DNA of 64,000 bases, from NCBI GenBank assembly GCA_000708835.1, contig DF236952.1:164674-228673 (forward strand). The letters run 5' to 3'. Both the position numbers and the translations under genes were made by a program. Positions 12,201 through 23,701 of the stretch are shown piece by piece (positions within the stretch are counted from its first letter, which is position 1; the number at the start of each line of letters is the position of its first letter). The notes beneath the pieces were generated by a model. That model saw only the letters and a program-made list of their open reading frames with translations. It was not told the origin of the DNA and did no database searches. This DNA comes from Klebsormidium nitens (Eukaryota; Streptophyta; Klebsormidiophyceae; Klebsormidiales; Klebsormidiaceae).

Positions 12201-14439
12201 TAACGACCCTGTTTTCAATCCGTTTGAGGATGAGTTACGAGCAACACATTCTGGCGACCAAGACGGAGGACATGGACGAACGTTGCAAGTCTAAGCAGCC
12301 GATCAGACGTGGACCCAGCTCATTGACTTCTGGGAAAACTTGATATTTCATCCAAAGCTCTCTCTAGCAGTCCTTAGGACAGATTACGAGCAGCACGTTC
12401 CCACGACCAGGACGGAGGATATGGACGGAAAGTGCGAAACCTACACAGCATCTCGCAAGCGGACCCACGTAAAAGGTTTCCTAAACAAGGCGCGCTCTAT
12501 GACTGACGAAGTTCCTGAATTGTGCCTGTCCAGGACGGACTACGACCATTACATCCTCGCAGTCAAGACGGAGAACGTGGACGGGACTTGCAAATCGACA
12601 CAGTCTTTCAAGGAAACCCGACAAAGTCGTGTTCTCGTCTGCCCAACGCGCCTGTTCTCCTACTTTCCAGGACGGAATACGAGGCGCACATCTTCACGAC
12701 CAAGTCGGAGGACATGGCGGAGAAGCGCGAGCGGTGGGAGCACGTCCAGGACCTGCGGCAGGCCGCGCGCGAGCACGAGCGCAAGAACGGGGCCGGGGCG
12801 GCCGCGCTAGCGTCGTTCCTAGAGGACGTGGCGCTCGCGGCCGCGGTGGACGAGGAAGGGGTGGAGGGGGGCGCGAAAAAAGCGGTGGGTGCTCGGACTG
12901 ACCCGTAAATTGTGTTTCCCACTGGGCCCGACCCTAAAGCTCGTGGGTCTTTCGAATAGGTATGGTGAGCTCAACTTATAGGACTGGGACGGGTAGGGTT
13001 AGTAAAGTGGTTAGGGTGGGTACGGGTGCGGAGCGGGTGATTATTGGGGTTCAGGTTTAAAGTGTTAGCTTCGTCTTTTTAAACTTGAGCTTACTAAATA
13101 TTTTAGAGAGGTATCTAAGGCGCTGGAGGTTGTGCGTGCCAAGTCCTGTATCCTTCTCCTATCCCGAGAGTTACTCTATTTTCTTCTTATTGCGACGGCG
13201 CTCGACAAGGAATCAGGGAGGCCTTGACACGCAGAATGACCCCCTCCCTCTCACTGACTCGACAAGGTGGATACACGCGACCTCCAGTCTGTGTCTTTTT
13301 CTTTAACCTCCTCCAACACCGAAGTGTCAAAGCGTGAGCGCCCAGATCCAGTGTACAAAGCTCTCCTCTTAGGCCCAGCCGATGATGAAGCTGATCTTGA
13401 AACACCCGCCCACGGGCCTTGGATGAACGTCTATAGCATCAAGATCGTGAAGCTTTGAGCCCGTCGGTATAGCACTGCCTCAGAATCCTAGTAGTCCTTC
13501 TGTTCTCCTCAGGGCAACAATTTCGCAGGCGGCTCAGCGAGGTCATGAAGCGGATGAGTGCGGTTATTCTCGAGAGTTCGTAGACTGCCCAGGCTGTCGT
13601 AAAATCGACGACTCTTTACACGCCGTCGATTCATTTGGCGTCCAGACGCCTACATGGAAGCTGCAATTTTAGAACCTAAACTTCGGATTTCTAATCACAG
13701 GGCAAGAGCGCGCAGGCGGCGCAACCGGTCGTCAAGCTGATGACAATCCATGCCGCAAAGGGCCTCGAGTTCCCGTGCGTCTTTTTGGTGGGCGTCGAAG
13801 AGGGCCTCCTTCCGGTGAACCAGAGCATCCCCTACCCGGAACTCGTGGCGGAGGAACGCCGCCTCTGCTACGTGGCAATTACGCGGGCCAGGGACCGATT
13901 GTGAGCCACGTGTCGCCCCGGGGTTTGCTGGTTGGGTTGAGGCGAGGAGAATCTGGAAGAGGAGGGTGCTTGCGTTGCAACTGGACTCTTGTTGTCTGTT
14001 TTTCGTTCGTGGGTGATGGAAGATGTCTCATGTAAGCTACGCAATTTCTTCTATTGGTTAAGCAAGTTCGAGGACATTGGTCAAGAATGATTCCAGAGAT
14101 TTCGAGATTGCTGTGTTTACAAGTGATGACAGAGTTGCCAGTGTTTCTTATTAAGACGCATTCAGATGTTCTTGAAATCAACGCTTTGAGCTCCACGTTT
14201 GCTGCTTATTATCGAAGCTACCATGAGACTGTTTGGGAGAAATTGTAGTGTCACATAATGAGGCGAAGAATCGCATTGCATCAAGCTCCTTTCCAACGCT
14301 TTCATTGAAGTGTCGAGGCGTGTACTCAGGTCGACTACATCTTCTTTTTTGCAGGTTCCTGTCAAGGGCCGATACACGATTCATCAACGGAAAGGTGCTT
14401 TTCCAACGTGCATCTCGGTTCTGGACGGAGCTGGCTTAG
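292..14439 (+). CDS. TOPRIM-UvrD fusion: TWINKLE-type TOPRIM domain joined to an SF1A helicase (5' partial)
   Basis: Exons: 292-424, 974-2733, 3526-3612, 5000-5137, 5641-5862, 6350-6439, 7371-7583, 8023-8142, 8670-8813, 9791-9871, 10121-10211, 10563-10639, 11229-11278, 11695-11790, 12671-12884, 13701-13900, 14355-14439; 1266 visible residues ending in TAG. Residues 1 to about 110 are a TOPRIM domain like that of plant TWINKLE primase-helicase, with catalytic Glu in VEGEMDK and the DxD in [10 protein letters not shown] low-complexity Gly/Ser/Arg linker of about 450 residues follows. Then comes a full UvrD/PcrA/Srs2-type helicase: Q motif LNEEQ, Walker A GPGSGKT (near residue 603), [17 protein letters not shown], motif [10 protein letters not shown], motif [22 protein letters not shown], motif [10 protein letters not shown], motif [10 protein letters not shown]. 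Expected role is 3'-5' DNA unwinding in repair or recombination; what the TOPRIM adds is unknown. The DnaB-type helicase core of TWINKLE is absent. Exon 13 (17 codons) is the weakest call. The intron after 8813 starts with GC. Confidence 0.9.
2881..3070 (+). repeat. Two degenerate donor-side copies of the Walker A exon end
   Basis: The end of the Walker A exon and its donor (about 2640-2750) recur in the following intron. A long copy at about 2895-2992 keeps the lysine-threonine part of the P-loop and the GTGAAGCCCTG stretch, but has lost the phase and the GT (CTGATAAGTGCGGCC in place of CTGGTAAGTGCGGCC). A shorter copy lies at about 3030-3070. Neither can be translated as part of the helicase. 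Confidence 0.8.
6191..6349 (+). repeat. Degenerate acceptor-side copies of the exon beginning at 6350
   Basis: At about 6196-6215 a CCGCAGCTCGAACTTCGCAA segment repeats the acceptor and first bases of the exon at 6350 (TTCGCAGGCCGAGCTTCGCAA). The intron sequence GACCGATG(C/T)AAGA also recurs near 6235 and 6300, giving about three imperfect units of 60-90 bp. Confidence 0.55.
6919..7300 (+). repeat. Three degenerate copies of the helicase motif II exon inside the preceding intron
   Basis: Segments near 6919-6970, 7030-7095 and 7214-7293 resemble the functional exon at 7371-7446 that encodes [15 protein letters not shown]. The third copy is the best: it has the TAG acceptor, GCGTACCGCAACTTATGGC and TTCGCCCAGTACGAGCTGG. 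All carry frameshifts or stops and none has a matching donor. Confidence 0.85.
8869..9390 (+). repeat. About six degenerate donor-side copies of the exon ending at 8813
   Basis: Copies of the exon end (GGGGACATGGCCATACTC, then CGCACCAACTCTCAG) and its following intron begin near 8870, 8957, 9030, 9113, 9193 and 9345. The first, at 8871-8909, is the closest and keeps a GCAAGT donor after CACCAACTCCCAG. Later ones are progressively damaged. The repeat spacing is about 75-90 bp, with one longer gap. Confidence 0.8.
12071..12600 (+). repeat. Four tandem copies of the start of the exon at 12671
   Basis: Copies start near 12074, 12226, 12375 and 12530, about 150 bp apart, with the complete exon at 12671 as the fifth unit. 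Each contains the GACGGA(A/C)TACGAG start and a CGGAGGAC-like segment. Copies 1, 3 and 4 translate to similar peptides containing DY(E/D) and TE(D/N). They share a GACGG...TGC(A/G)A end that the complete exon lacks, so the copies amplified from one already diverged copy. Confidence 0.85.
13501..13580 (+). repeat. Degenerate acceptor-side copy of the motif V exon
   Basis: CTCAGGGCAACAATTTCGCAGGCGGC and the following GAAGCGGATGA and CTCGAG segments match the start of the exon at 13701 (acceptor, AAGAGCGCGCAGGCGGCGC, AAGCTGATGA, CTCGAGTTC) in order. There is no open frame equivalent to the exon. Confidence 0.65.
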
Positions 14440-15768
14440 AGCGGCAGCGTCATTCCACTAACCCACAAGATAATTCTCTCAAATACTGCTGACATCTGAA
14501 AACGCGTAGGGTCTGCCTTACCACTGGGGGTGCTCATACTGTGGCTCTAAGTGGGCAGCCTTGGGTTGGCCTGTGACACGCACGTTCTGGGCCCCTGTTT
14601 GCATGAAAATATTCAATCTGCATGATTGTTGTACAGTCTGTTCAACTTGACACTTGAAAAAATACCTTCTAAAAGCCCGGACGAGCCTATGGAGTGATTA
14701 TCTGAGGTCTCTTATCCCCTAGTTGGAAATGATGACCACCAAAATACCAAGTAAAACGATCTAGGATTGCACGTTGATGTACTTTTCAGAGTCACCTATT
14801 GCAAATTTCCAGACTTGGCACATAGCTATGTGCCATGGATGCAATGAATCCTGTGACCGATCGATGATTAGTATGCGTTTGCGAAGTGCACCGACTACCA
14901 TGCTATGATGCTCCGATTAGGTAGTATGCATGCACATCGTTGCTGCCGCGCCATCTGTTGGCTACATATGCCTGGCACTATATATAGGCGACAATCTCTA
15001 TGTGTACGTATTGTATACCGTGTACGCGTACAATCAGAATATTGATCGATCAGCTAATTTGACATATATATTCGTTTTAATTCCATTGCATGATCGGATG
15101 CACCAACAATGTCAGTGTATGAACATGATGCACTGAAGGATCATGGCAAGCATGACCATGTCAGCGGCGCACGCGCAAATGAAGAGCTACTGCAAAATTT
15201 GATGTGATAGTAGATTTAACACGTCACGTCATATATCCAATTAAAAACTTCACTGCATGCAACTCGGCGTATTGCTCAAGTCCACGCCAGCAATCGTGAA
15301 GAGATGCGGCCGAACCATGCACTTAGATGTGCAATCATGGCGCGTGACATGGTGCACGCTGTTGTTCAATGTCTACTTCGCGTTAGAAGATGATTTCGAT
15401 TGCAACATTAACGATGAACCTTGACAATCTCTGTTTATCATATCTCTTGCAGTCCTGCAAGAAGCACATGACGTAGCCTGGATTTCAGCTTCTGGCCGAT
15501 TCTTCACTTGCACAGACTACAGTAGCTTTGACTTTCGCCAGCATGAGAACTTAGCGATCGTACTCGCAACTTCTTATATAAACTACAATCCCAGAACGTA
15601 GACCTGGTATGTATGTACACGTTTCTCCCTGTACTGTCCATTCTATCGTCCAATGTTGGACGAATCGCACAACCGGGCACAGAACCCATCTTTCCATTTT
15701 GACCTACACCTGCCCTGCGCTGCCGTCTAGAGTGCCGCAATGCGAGCCCCCCGGGACCTTTTCTTAAC
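14440..15768. other. Intergenic, between converging 3' ends of the helicase gene and AMMECR1
   Basis: AT-rich sequence with many ATGCAT-like and TATATA stretches, and no exon chain I could support on either strand. It should contain the 3' UTRs and poly(A) sites of both flanking genes. Open frames here are short and match no family I recognise. Confidence 0.6.
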
Positions 15769-18202
<2,434 letters not shown>

Positions 18203-19021
18203 CTTCCCTGTGATCTCTCTCCCTCAGCTGCTCTGCGGCAGCCCCGTCGTCAGTGCTGTTTTGGCTCATGTGACTTGCGCAGGAGAATAAGGTACTTGAA
18301 ACTGGCCCCCTCGCTACAAATTTCCGCTTCGCATAGCAAGTAATACTTTGGGTACTGAAGGTTGATTGTTCTGCATACAGAGCTCGTAGGCTGGTTGCAA
18401 GTAACGTCTTCAGAGCAAGGAGAGGGGGAGAGAAGGGTGAGTGGACTTGGCGGACGATGGCTGCTTCCTCTTCTACGTACTGGCTGTGAAACAATGCCGG
18501 CCTAAGAAGCCTGTTCAAGGATAGAAATCAGCTGCTCTGTTATATGCGAACCTCTTTGCGCCTTTTACCTTTTTATTGTCGAGCTTCAAAGCACAGCTTA
18601 CGGTGCTGCCGTTTCTGGAGCCGAACTGACGCTCCCCTCCATCATTGTTATTCTGAAACGAAGCCGGAACAGAGAACCGTTGCGAGGCGGCAGCCACAGG
18701 CGAGATCCCGGCAGCTGTCGTCCTTTTTAATTAATCGACATCTAGGGCTATATTTGAATGATTTCAAACGCGTATGTACAGAATAAAGTAGGTACCACAC
18801 CATTTGTTCCTCCACGTCTTGCTGCTTGCACTTCAAGTTCAAGTTGAAACTTGAAAGCCCGCCACAGCAGCTGAAGTGCTACACAGCTGCTGCACCTCCC
18901 AATTTTTAAAAGCACTAGGCGCGCACGTTGATGTTCTTTTGAGGTTGGTTTCGATATCCAGGAAGAGCGGATTGCAGAGGATTTAAACCTCTCCCTGTTC
19001 TAGGCCTTGGTGGCATTTGGG
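18203..19021. other. Divergent promoter region of AMMECR1 and HslV
   Basis: No coding exon seen. It contains a perfect inverted repeat with a 2-base spacer, TTCAAGTTGAAACTTGAA, at 18838-18855, preceded by another CTTCAAG. The relation of that element to transcription of either gene is unknown. Confidence 0.5.
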
Positions 19022-22000
19022 ATGGGTCTCCGCCACCTCGCCCGCCTGGCTGGAATTGCACAACGGGTGCAGTCCACAAGAGGTGGTAAGCGACAGTCGT
19101 CCTACCAGAATACTAATTCCAACGTCAAGTTTGATTGTGATGAGCGGGGCAACAAAAGATTAGAGAGGAAGACACTTTCTTTGATGGAAAAGTGCGCCAC
19201 TTGCCTTCTTACTTATCTTTCATGCACGTGAAAGGACACACTTCAGTAGCTGGGCGTGCACCACAAGCCTGGTCTCAATCAAGATTCAGCATTGCAATGT
19301 TTGCATCTGCAGGTGGTATCGTCTCAGACTTGCCAGGGTCTTGGCAACAAGCCTGGAGTGGTGTCTCCACAGCATTCAGGTAAATGGCGTCAATTCTTAT
19401 GGCTACTCCCTGCTTCATCAGTTTCAGAGAATCTGACCCTACTGCTTGCTGGAGACCTTGCATGTCAACGTGCAGAAAGTGGTTATGTAGAGAGAAAGGT
19501 TTGAAGGTTCGTTGCGCACAGAGATTCTTGCGTAGTGAGCCCCCTGAGTGAGAAAGTCGATCAGAATCTGGTATAGAAAGTTTTGTAAGCTTTGAGCACC
19601 CCCGAGTTGATGATTGGATCTTGATCTGCAACACCCCTGCATGCTGTTGCAGAAGGAAAACACCACACTCCGCTTAGCAATTCTTGCCTCATGATCAGAA
19701 CTGGCTGCCCTTAGTGGAACCGTACTGACGATAGCCACGACCGGTTTGTTTCCCCAGAACAATCGTATGTTGTAAGAAAGGCCGGTCGCACCTCTTGTAA
19801 GTGGTCGTGCTTGGTTGCTCAAAACGCCGCTTTTCCAATCTCCTTGTCTCGCCTGCAGGCTGGAACAGCATCGCTTTGCGTCCTACGATTCGGACGATCG
19901 CCGGGTCCGGCACACCACTGTCCTGTGCGTCCGAAAGGATAATACGGTGGTGATCATGGCGGACGGGCAGGTCACCCTGGGGTCGCAGATCATCAAGCCC
20001 AATGTCAAGAAGGTCCGGAGGATCGCAGACGGAGTGATTGGAGGCTTTGCAGGTGTGCAGCACCGTAGCACAATCATGAAAGGTCTCTTCAGATGATATC
20101 AACGTCGGGCTCCCACTGGTCTTAGCTTCGAAAGCTACTGAACTCGCATGAAGGACGCTGAATTTGTGCTGGGTGATCTCAAGATTCGCTGTTTGCTTTG
20201 ATTGTTTAGCCTATCATGAATCTCCTTCTTCTTGAAGGATTTGGTTCTCAAACTCCAATTCAACCAAAGTAAGTTATCTATACAGTTCTTTGAAACAAGT
20301 TGTTTCAACCAAATGGGCATTGGCGATTGTCGTAATGACCTTTGCGGGGTTGATAGAGAAAGTCTTTTGCAGGACTAACCACCTACTCCGCTCTCTTTTC
20401 AGGAACAACGGCGGACGCATTCACGCTCTTTGAGCGGCTGGAAAACAAGCTCGATGAGAACCAAGGTATGTATTCCCTGAAGGCCTTACTATACTCGAAG
20501 CAACTTCACAGGACCTCATACAAGTCGCTCTTCTGTTGCCATTTTGTCTCGGTCGCATGGCTTCCTTATCATCCCTCACTTTTACGCCCGAAGCTTCTGT
20601 TTCGTTTCTGTTTCTCATCCGCATGTGCCGGCTGATGCTGTTTCGAGGTACCGCAAGCCTGAGCCTGACACACTTCTTCGTCCTTTGCAGGTCAGGTAAG
20701 AACGCTCTTCTCTGTCGGAAGAGAAAAGCAGCATCTTGGCCCAAGGCCAGCGGATTAAAACGGGGCTCAAGTATTTTGTCCTTGTGCCACTGCGCGTCTG
20801 GGCGCCACTGCCGTCGTGACTTGCGTAACGAACTTGTGCTTTCCCAAGGCTTTGCTCATTGGTTGAAAAGTCGACCCATGCAGATGTTCAGATCGTCGTG
20901 GTTTCTTGCCAGTGGTTCCCGCTATCATTACCTGTTTTCCGCTACCTAGGACCTCGGATGAAGGAACTCTTTGTGTCTCATTGGCAGTTGATACGGGCAG
21001 CAGTGGATCTTGCCAAGGCCTGGCGAACGGATAAGTACTTGCGAAAGCTCGACGTAAGTCTGCGCTTCTTAGCAAGCGCTTGTACTGGGCAATTGCTCTC
21101 ACTGACTGCCTCATATAGCAATGTAACCTCGAAGCTATCGTCTCCGATGTACTTCTCCGACTTCCCTCCTCTAATCCTGCGTGTTCTAGCATTCTCAAGC
21201 AGGACGAAAAAAGCAGAGTAAGACTTCAAGAATGGCCACTGCTTTGAGCAGGCTTGAGCACGTTTGAAGGTTATTCGCTTGCTGCGCCCAGGCTGTGATG
21301 GTGGTTGCGGACAAGGACGTCTCGCTCACGATCACGGGAAACGGTGACGTCTTGGAGCCGCACGATGGGGTCATAGGTGAGCCGTTCTTGAACCGTGATC
21401 CAAGTTGCCGACTGCAGTTATCTACTTACTCAGCCTGCTAAGTATCGTATTAAGGGGGAAATTCTCAGGACGTTCTTCGGACCTTTGGAAAAGTCGCGTA
21501 TAAGATCCGAGATTCTCACACGAGTCAAGCATAACACGAGTGGAAGTCAAGCCGTCAAACAAAAAGTAACTACAGGTTGGCGGATTGCAGTGGGCTTCTC
21601 GTGCTTGTATTCCACTTTTACGATTTTAGGAATGCGGCTATCATTCCGTGAAGCTCGGTTTTGGATGGAGGTTCCGAAAGGAAGCCGTACCTACCAGATG
21701 CGGACTGCATCGTTGGACCTGGCGTCAGCTTCCCTGACTAGAGAGAGCTTTCTTTGGTTTTCTCGTGTTCGCGGATTTTTTAGTGCAGCTTCCGTCAATA
21801 TGCCTTGACTAAAGTCGATGAATTGAGTCAGGCGGAAGCATATATTCCCACGAACATAAGTCCATCTACCATGTAGCTCAGAGGAACCGATAGCTTGTCG
21901 TTTTGGCGCTCTTTTCAGTCCAGTCAGTGCGTCATATTGTCTGAAAGGAGTGCTTTCAGTTGTCTTTGCTCGTGATCACAAAATCGAAAGTTGCCTTCAG

Positions 22001-22864
22001 GAATTGGATCTGGGGGACCCTACGCCTTGTCGGCTGCACGGGCACTCATCGACATTCCGGGAATGGATGCTGAGGCAATCGGTAAGCTTTCTTTTGGATG
22101 TCTGTTTGAGTGTCCGTTTGAGTTTTAAATTCTGTTTTTAGCAATCAGGCTCAGAGGCAGTTTTGAAACTGCAAGGACGAAAAAGCACCGAACTCCCGTG
22201 TCTGGATCAGCTTTCACATCTATAGATTGCTACTATGTCCGGCTGTTCCCACACGATTGTTTTTCGTACGACTGTTTTCTAAACTGGTCGACTTTGGTCA
22301 AGCGGGATGGAGAGCACCGGCCTTGGCAGACCCTGACAGGCCGAGCGGTTGTAAGCCGTTTGCTTTGTTTTCTTGATTGTAGAGCTTTTGCCACAAGGCA
22401 GCAGCAGCAAGGTTGGCAATGTCCTTTCCGTCCGTGTCGGATTAAGTTGGTGTTTCTTATCCCTGGTCGCTCAGATGCTTCGCTTAAAGTGCCTTTGCTT
22501 CGTCCGAAAGGCTTGTTGATTGAAAGTATGTGGTAGAAAGCCGGGTTGCAAAGGAGACCGAGCTCAAGCGAATCATGACCACCTTTCATCGTCTCCTCCT
22601 GCAGCTCGAAAGTCGATGACAATAGCTGCGGACGTCTGCATATACACAAACCATAACTTTGTCACGGAGACGATCGTCAAGGGAGAAAGACCCAGTCCTG
22701 CTCCGACCAGTTCACAAGCAGCACAAGAAGCAGTCAAGGGTGTTACCGAACCAACGGCAGAAAGTGATTCAGATAAAGTAGACATAGAATCTCTGGGGGA
22801 AGAGCCTTTCAAAAGCAGAACGGGTTCATCGAGAATCGGAACGACATTCATGATTGATCTATAG
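19022..22864 (+). CDS. HslV: HslV (ClpQ) threonine protease, mitochondrial
   Basis: Nine exons: 19022-19085, 19313-19379, 19859-20052, 20403-20465, 20691-20695, 20988-21053, 21292-21376, 22001-22081, 22605-22864; 294 residues. HslV is the proteolytic double-hexamer ring that works with the AAA+ unfoldase HslU. The Arg-rich, acid-poor N terminus ([20 protein letters not shown]) looks like a mitochondrial presequence. The mature protein should begin at catalytic Thr63 in [60 protein letters not shown] and [16 protein letters not shown] match bacterial HslV. A 5-base exon (20691-20695) supplies the frame and the Gly-Gln before [10 protein letters not shown]. An acidic tail of about 55 residues follows CIYTNHNF and is absent from bacterial proteins. 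The ATG at 19022 was chosen because it starts the basic presequence. HslU is not in the window. Confidence 0.92.
20691..20695 (+). other. HslV: 5-nt microexon of HslV
   Basis: GTCAG lies between a strong acceptor (CCTTTGCAG) and a strong donor (GTAAGA). With the phase-1 G from the exon ending at 20465 it encodes Gly-Gln, giving [14 protein letters not shown], the exact family length (E. coli has HQGHLVKAAVELAK). The only in-frame alternative I found is an acceptor at 20950, which would add 12 residues instead. Confidence 0.65.
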
Positions 22865-23701
22865 AAGCATCCAAAGGTAGGCCTTGTAAATCTGGTGACC
22901 TAAGACGTGCGCGCTATCAATGGAGAAAGAAGCCCTTTTCCTTTTCTTGATGTGCCAATTTTGCAGGCGCTTTAGGACAGCGTCCAACATAGTTGATTCA
23001 TGATGTCATGGTCGTTTTATTTGGCCGTCACAACCAACAATCCGTTCATTTGCCAGCATTGTATGTGTGTGTGCGTGTGCAATGACGCTCTTCCATGTGC
23101 TTATCGACGTGGTAGCTCAGCCTCGTTATCGGATGCAAAGAGCATTCCAGTATAGGCACATGCCTGCATCTCTCACACAGCCCGTTCACGCAATGTGTAT
23201 CCGGGAGTTTCGAATTCGCTTAAGCATGCAGTGCATGCATGTCGGAGCACTGGCTCAGTGCCTCACTGAGTGTGCTTCATACCGTCTGATTCAAGCATAG
23301 CAGTATATTACCTAGCGTCGATCATACGAACCCTGACGTTTTCGCCAGATCGACGGTAGGGGAAAAGGCCTTCGCAATGCGCTGCCACATGACCTTTGGA
23401 TGTTACCCAAGACATTTGACGGCCCGGATGGACGAAGGGGGCTGCAGGGGGAGCTCTCTTGTCGTGCGAGCTAAGGTAGCTACGATATCGCAGCTCACGC
23501 ACAATGTGCTCGAAGCAAGGCGCTTTTCCTCGACAAGCGCCAAGGCCAGCCGAGTCCTTTCATTTGCAACTGGAGAAAACAAGCTGATCGATGACACAAG
23601 AGCGAACGGAAGAATCAGGAAGAGAAGCATGAACTGTTGCGCCGAGATCGTTAGTTATAGCAGCCTCGCAGCTTGAGCTTTGACAACTACAGGTGCAAAA
23701 G
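22865..23701. other. Intergenic, HslV 3' region and cyclophilin 5' region
   Basis: No supported exon. A CTACAG acceptor-like site directly before the cyclophilin ATG (23683-23692) allows a 5' UTR intron, but nothing shows its donor. Confidence 0.5.

Noticed and set aside
12071-12600. Intronic helicase copies as mutually exclusive exons
   Set aside because: They lack donors in the right phase and do not cover the whole exon; kept as decayed copies.
23108-23215. tRNA-like A box (GTGGTAGCTCAG) followed by a TTCGAATTC B-box-like segment
   Set aside because: The spacing is too long and no acceptor, anticodon or T stems form.
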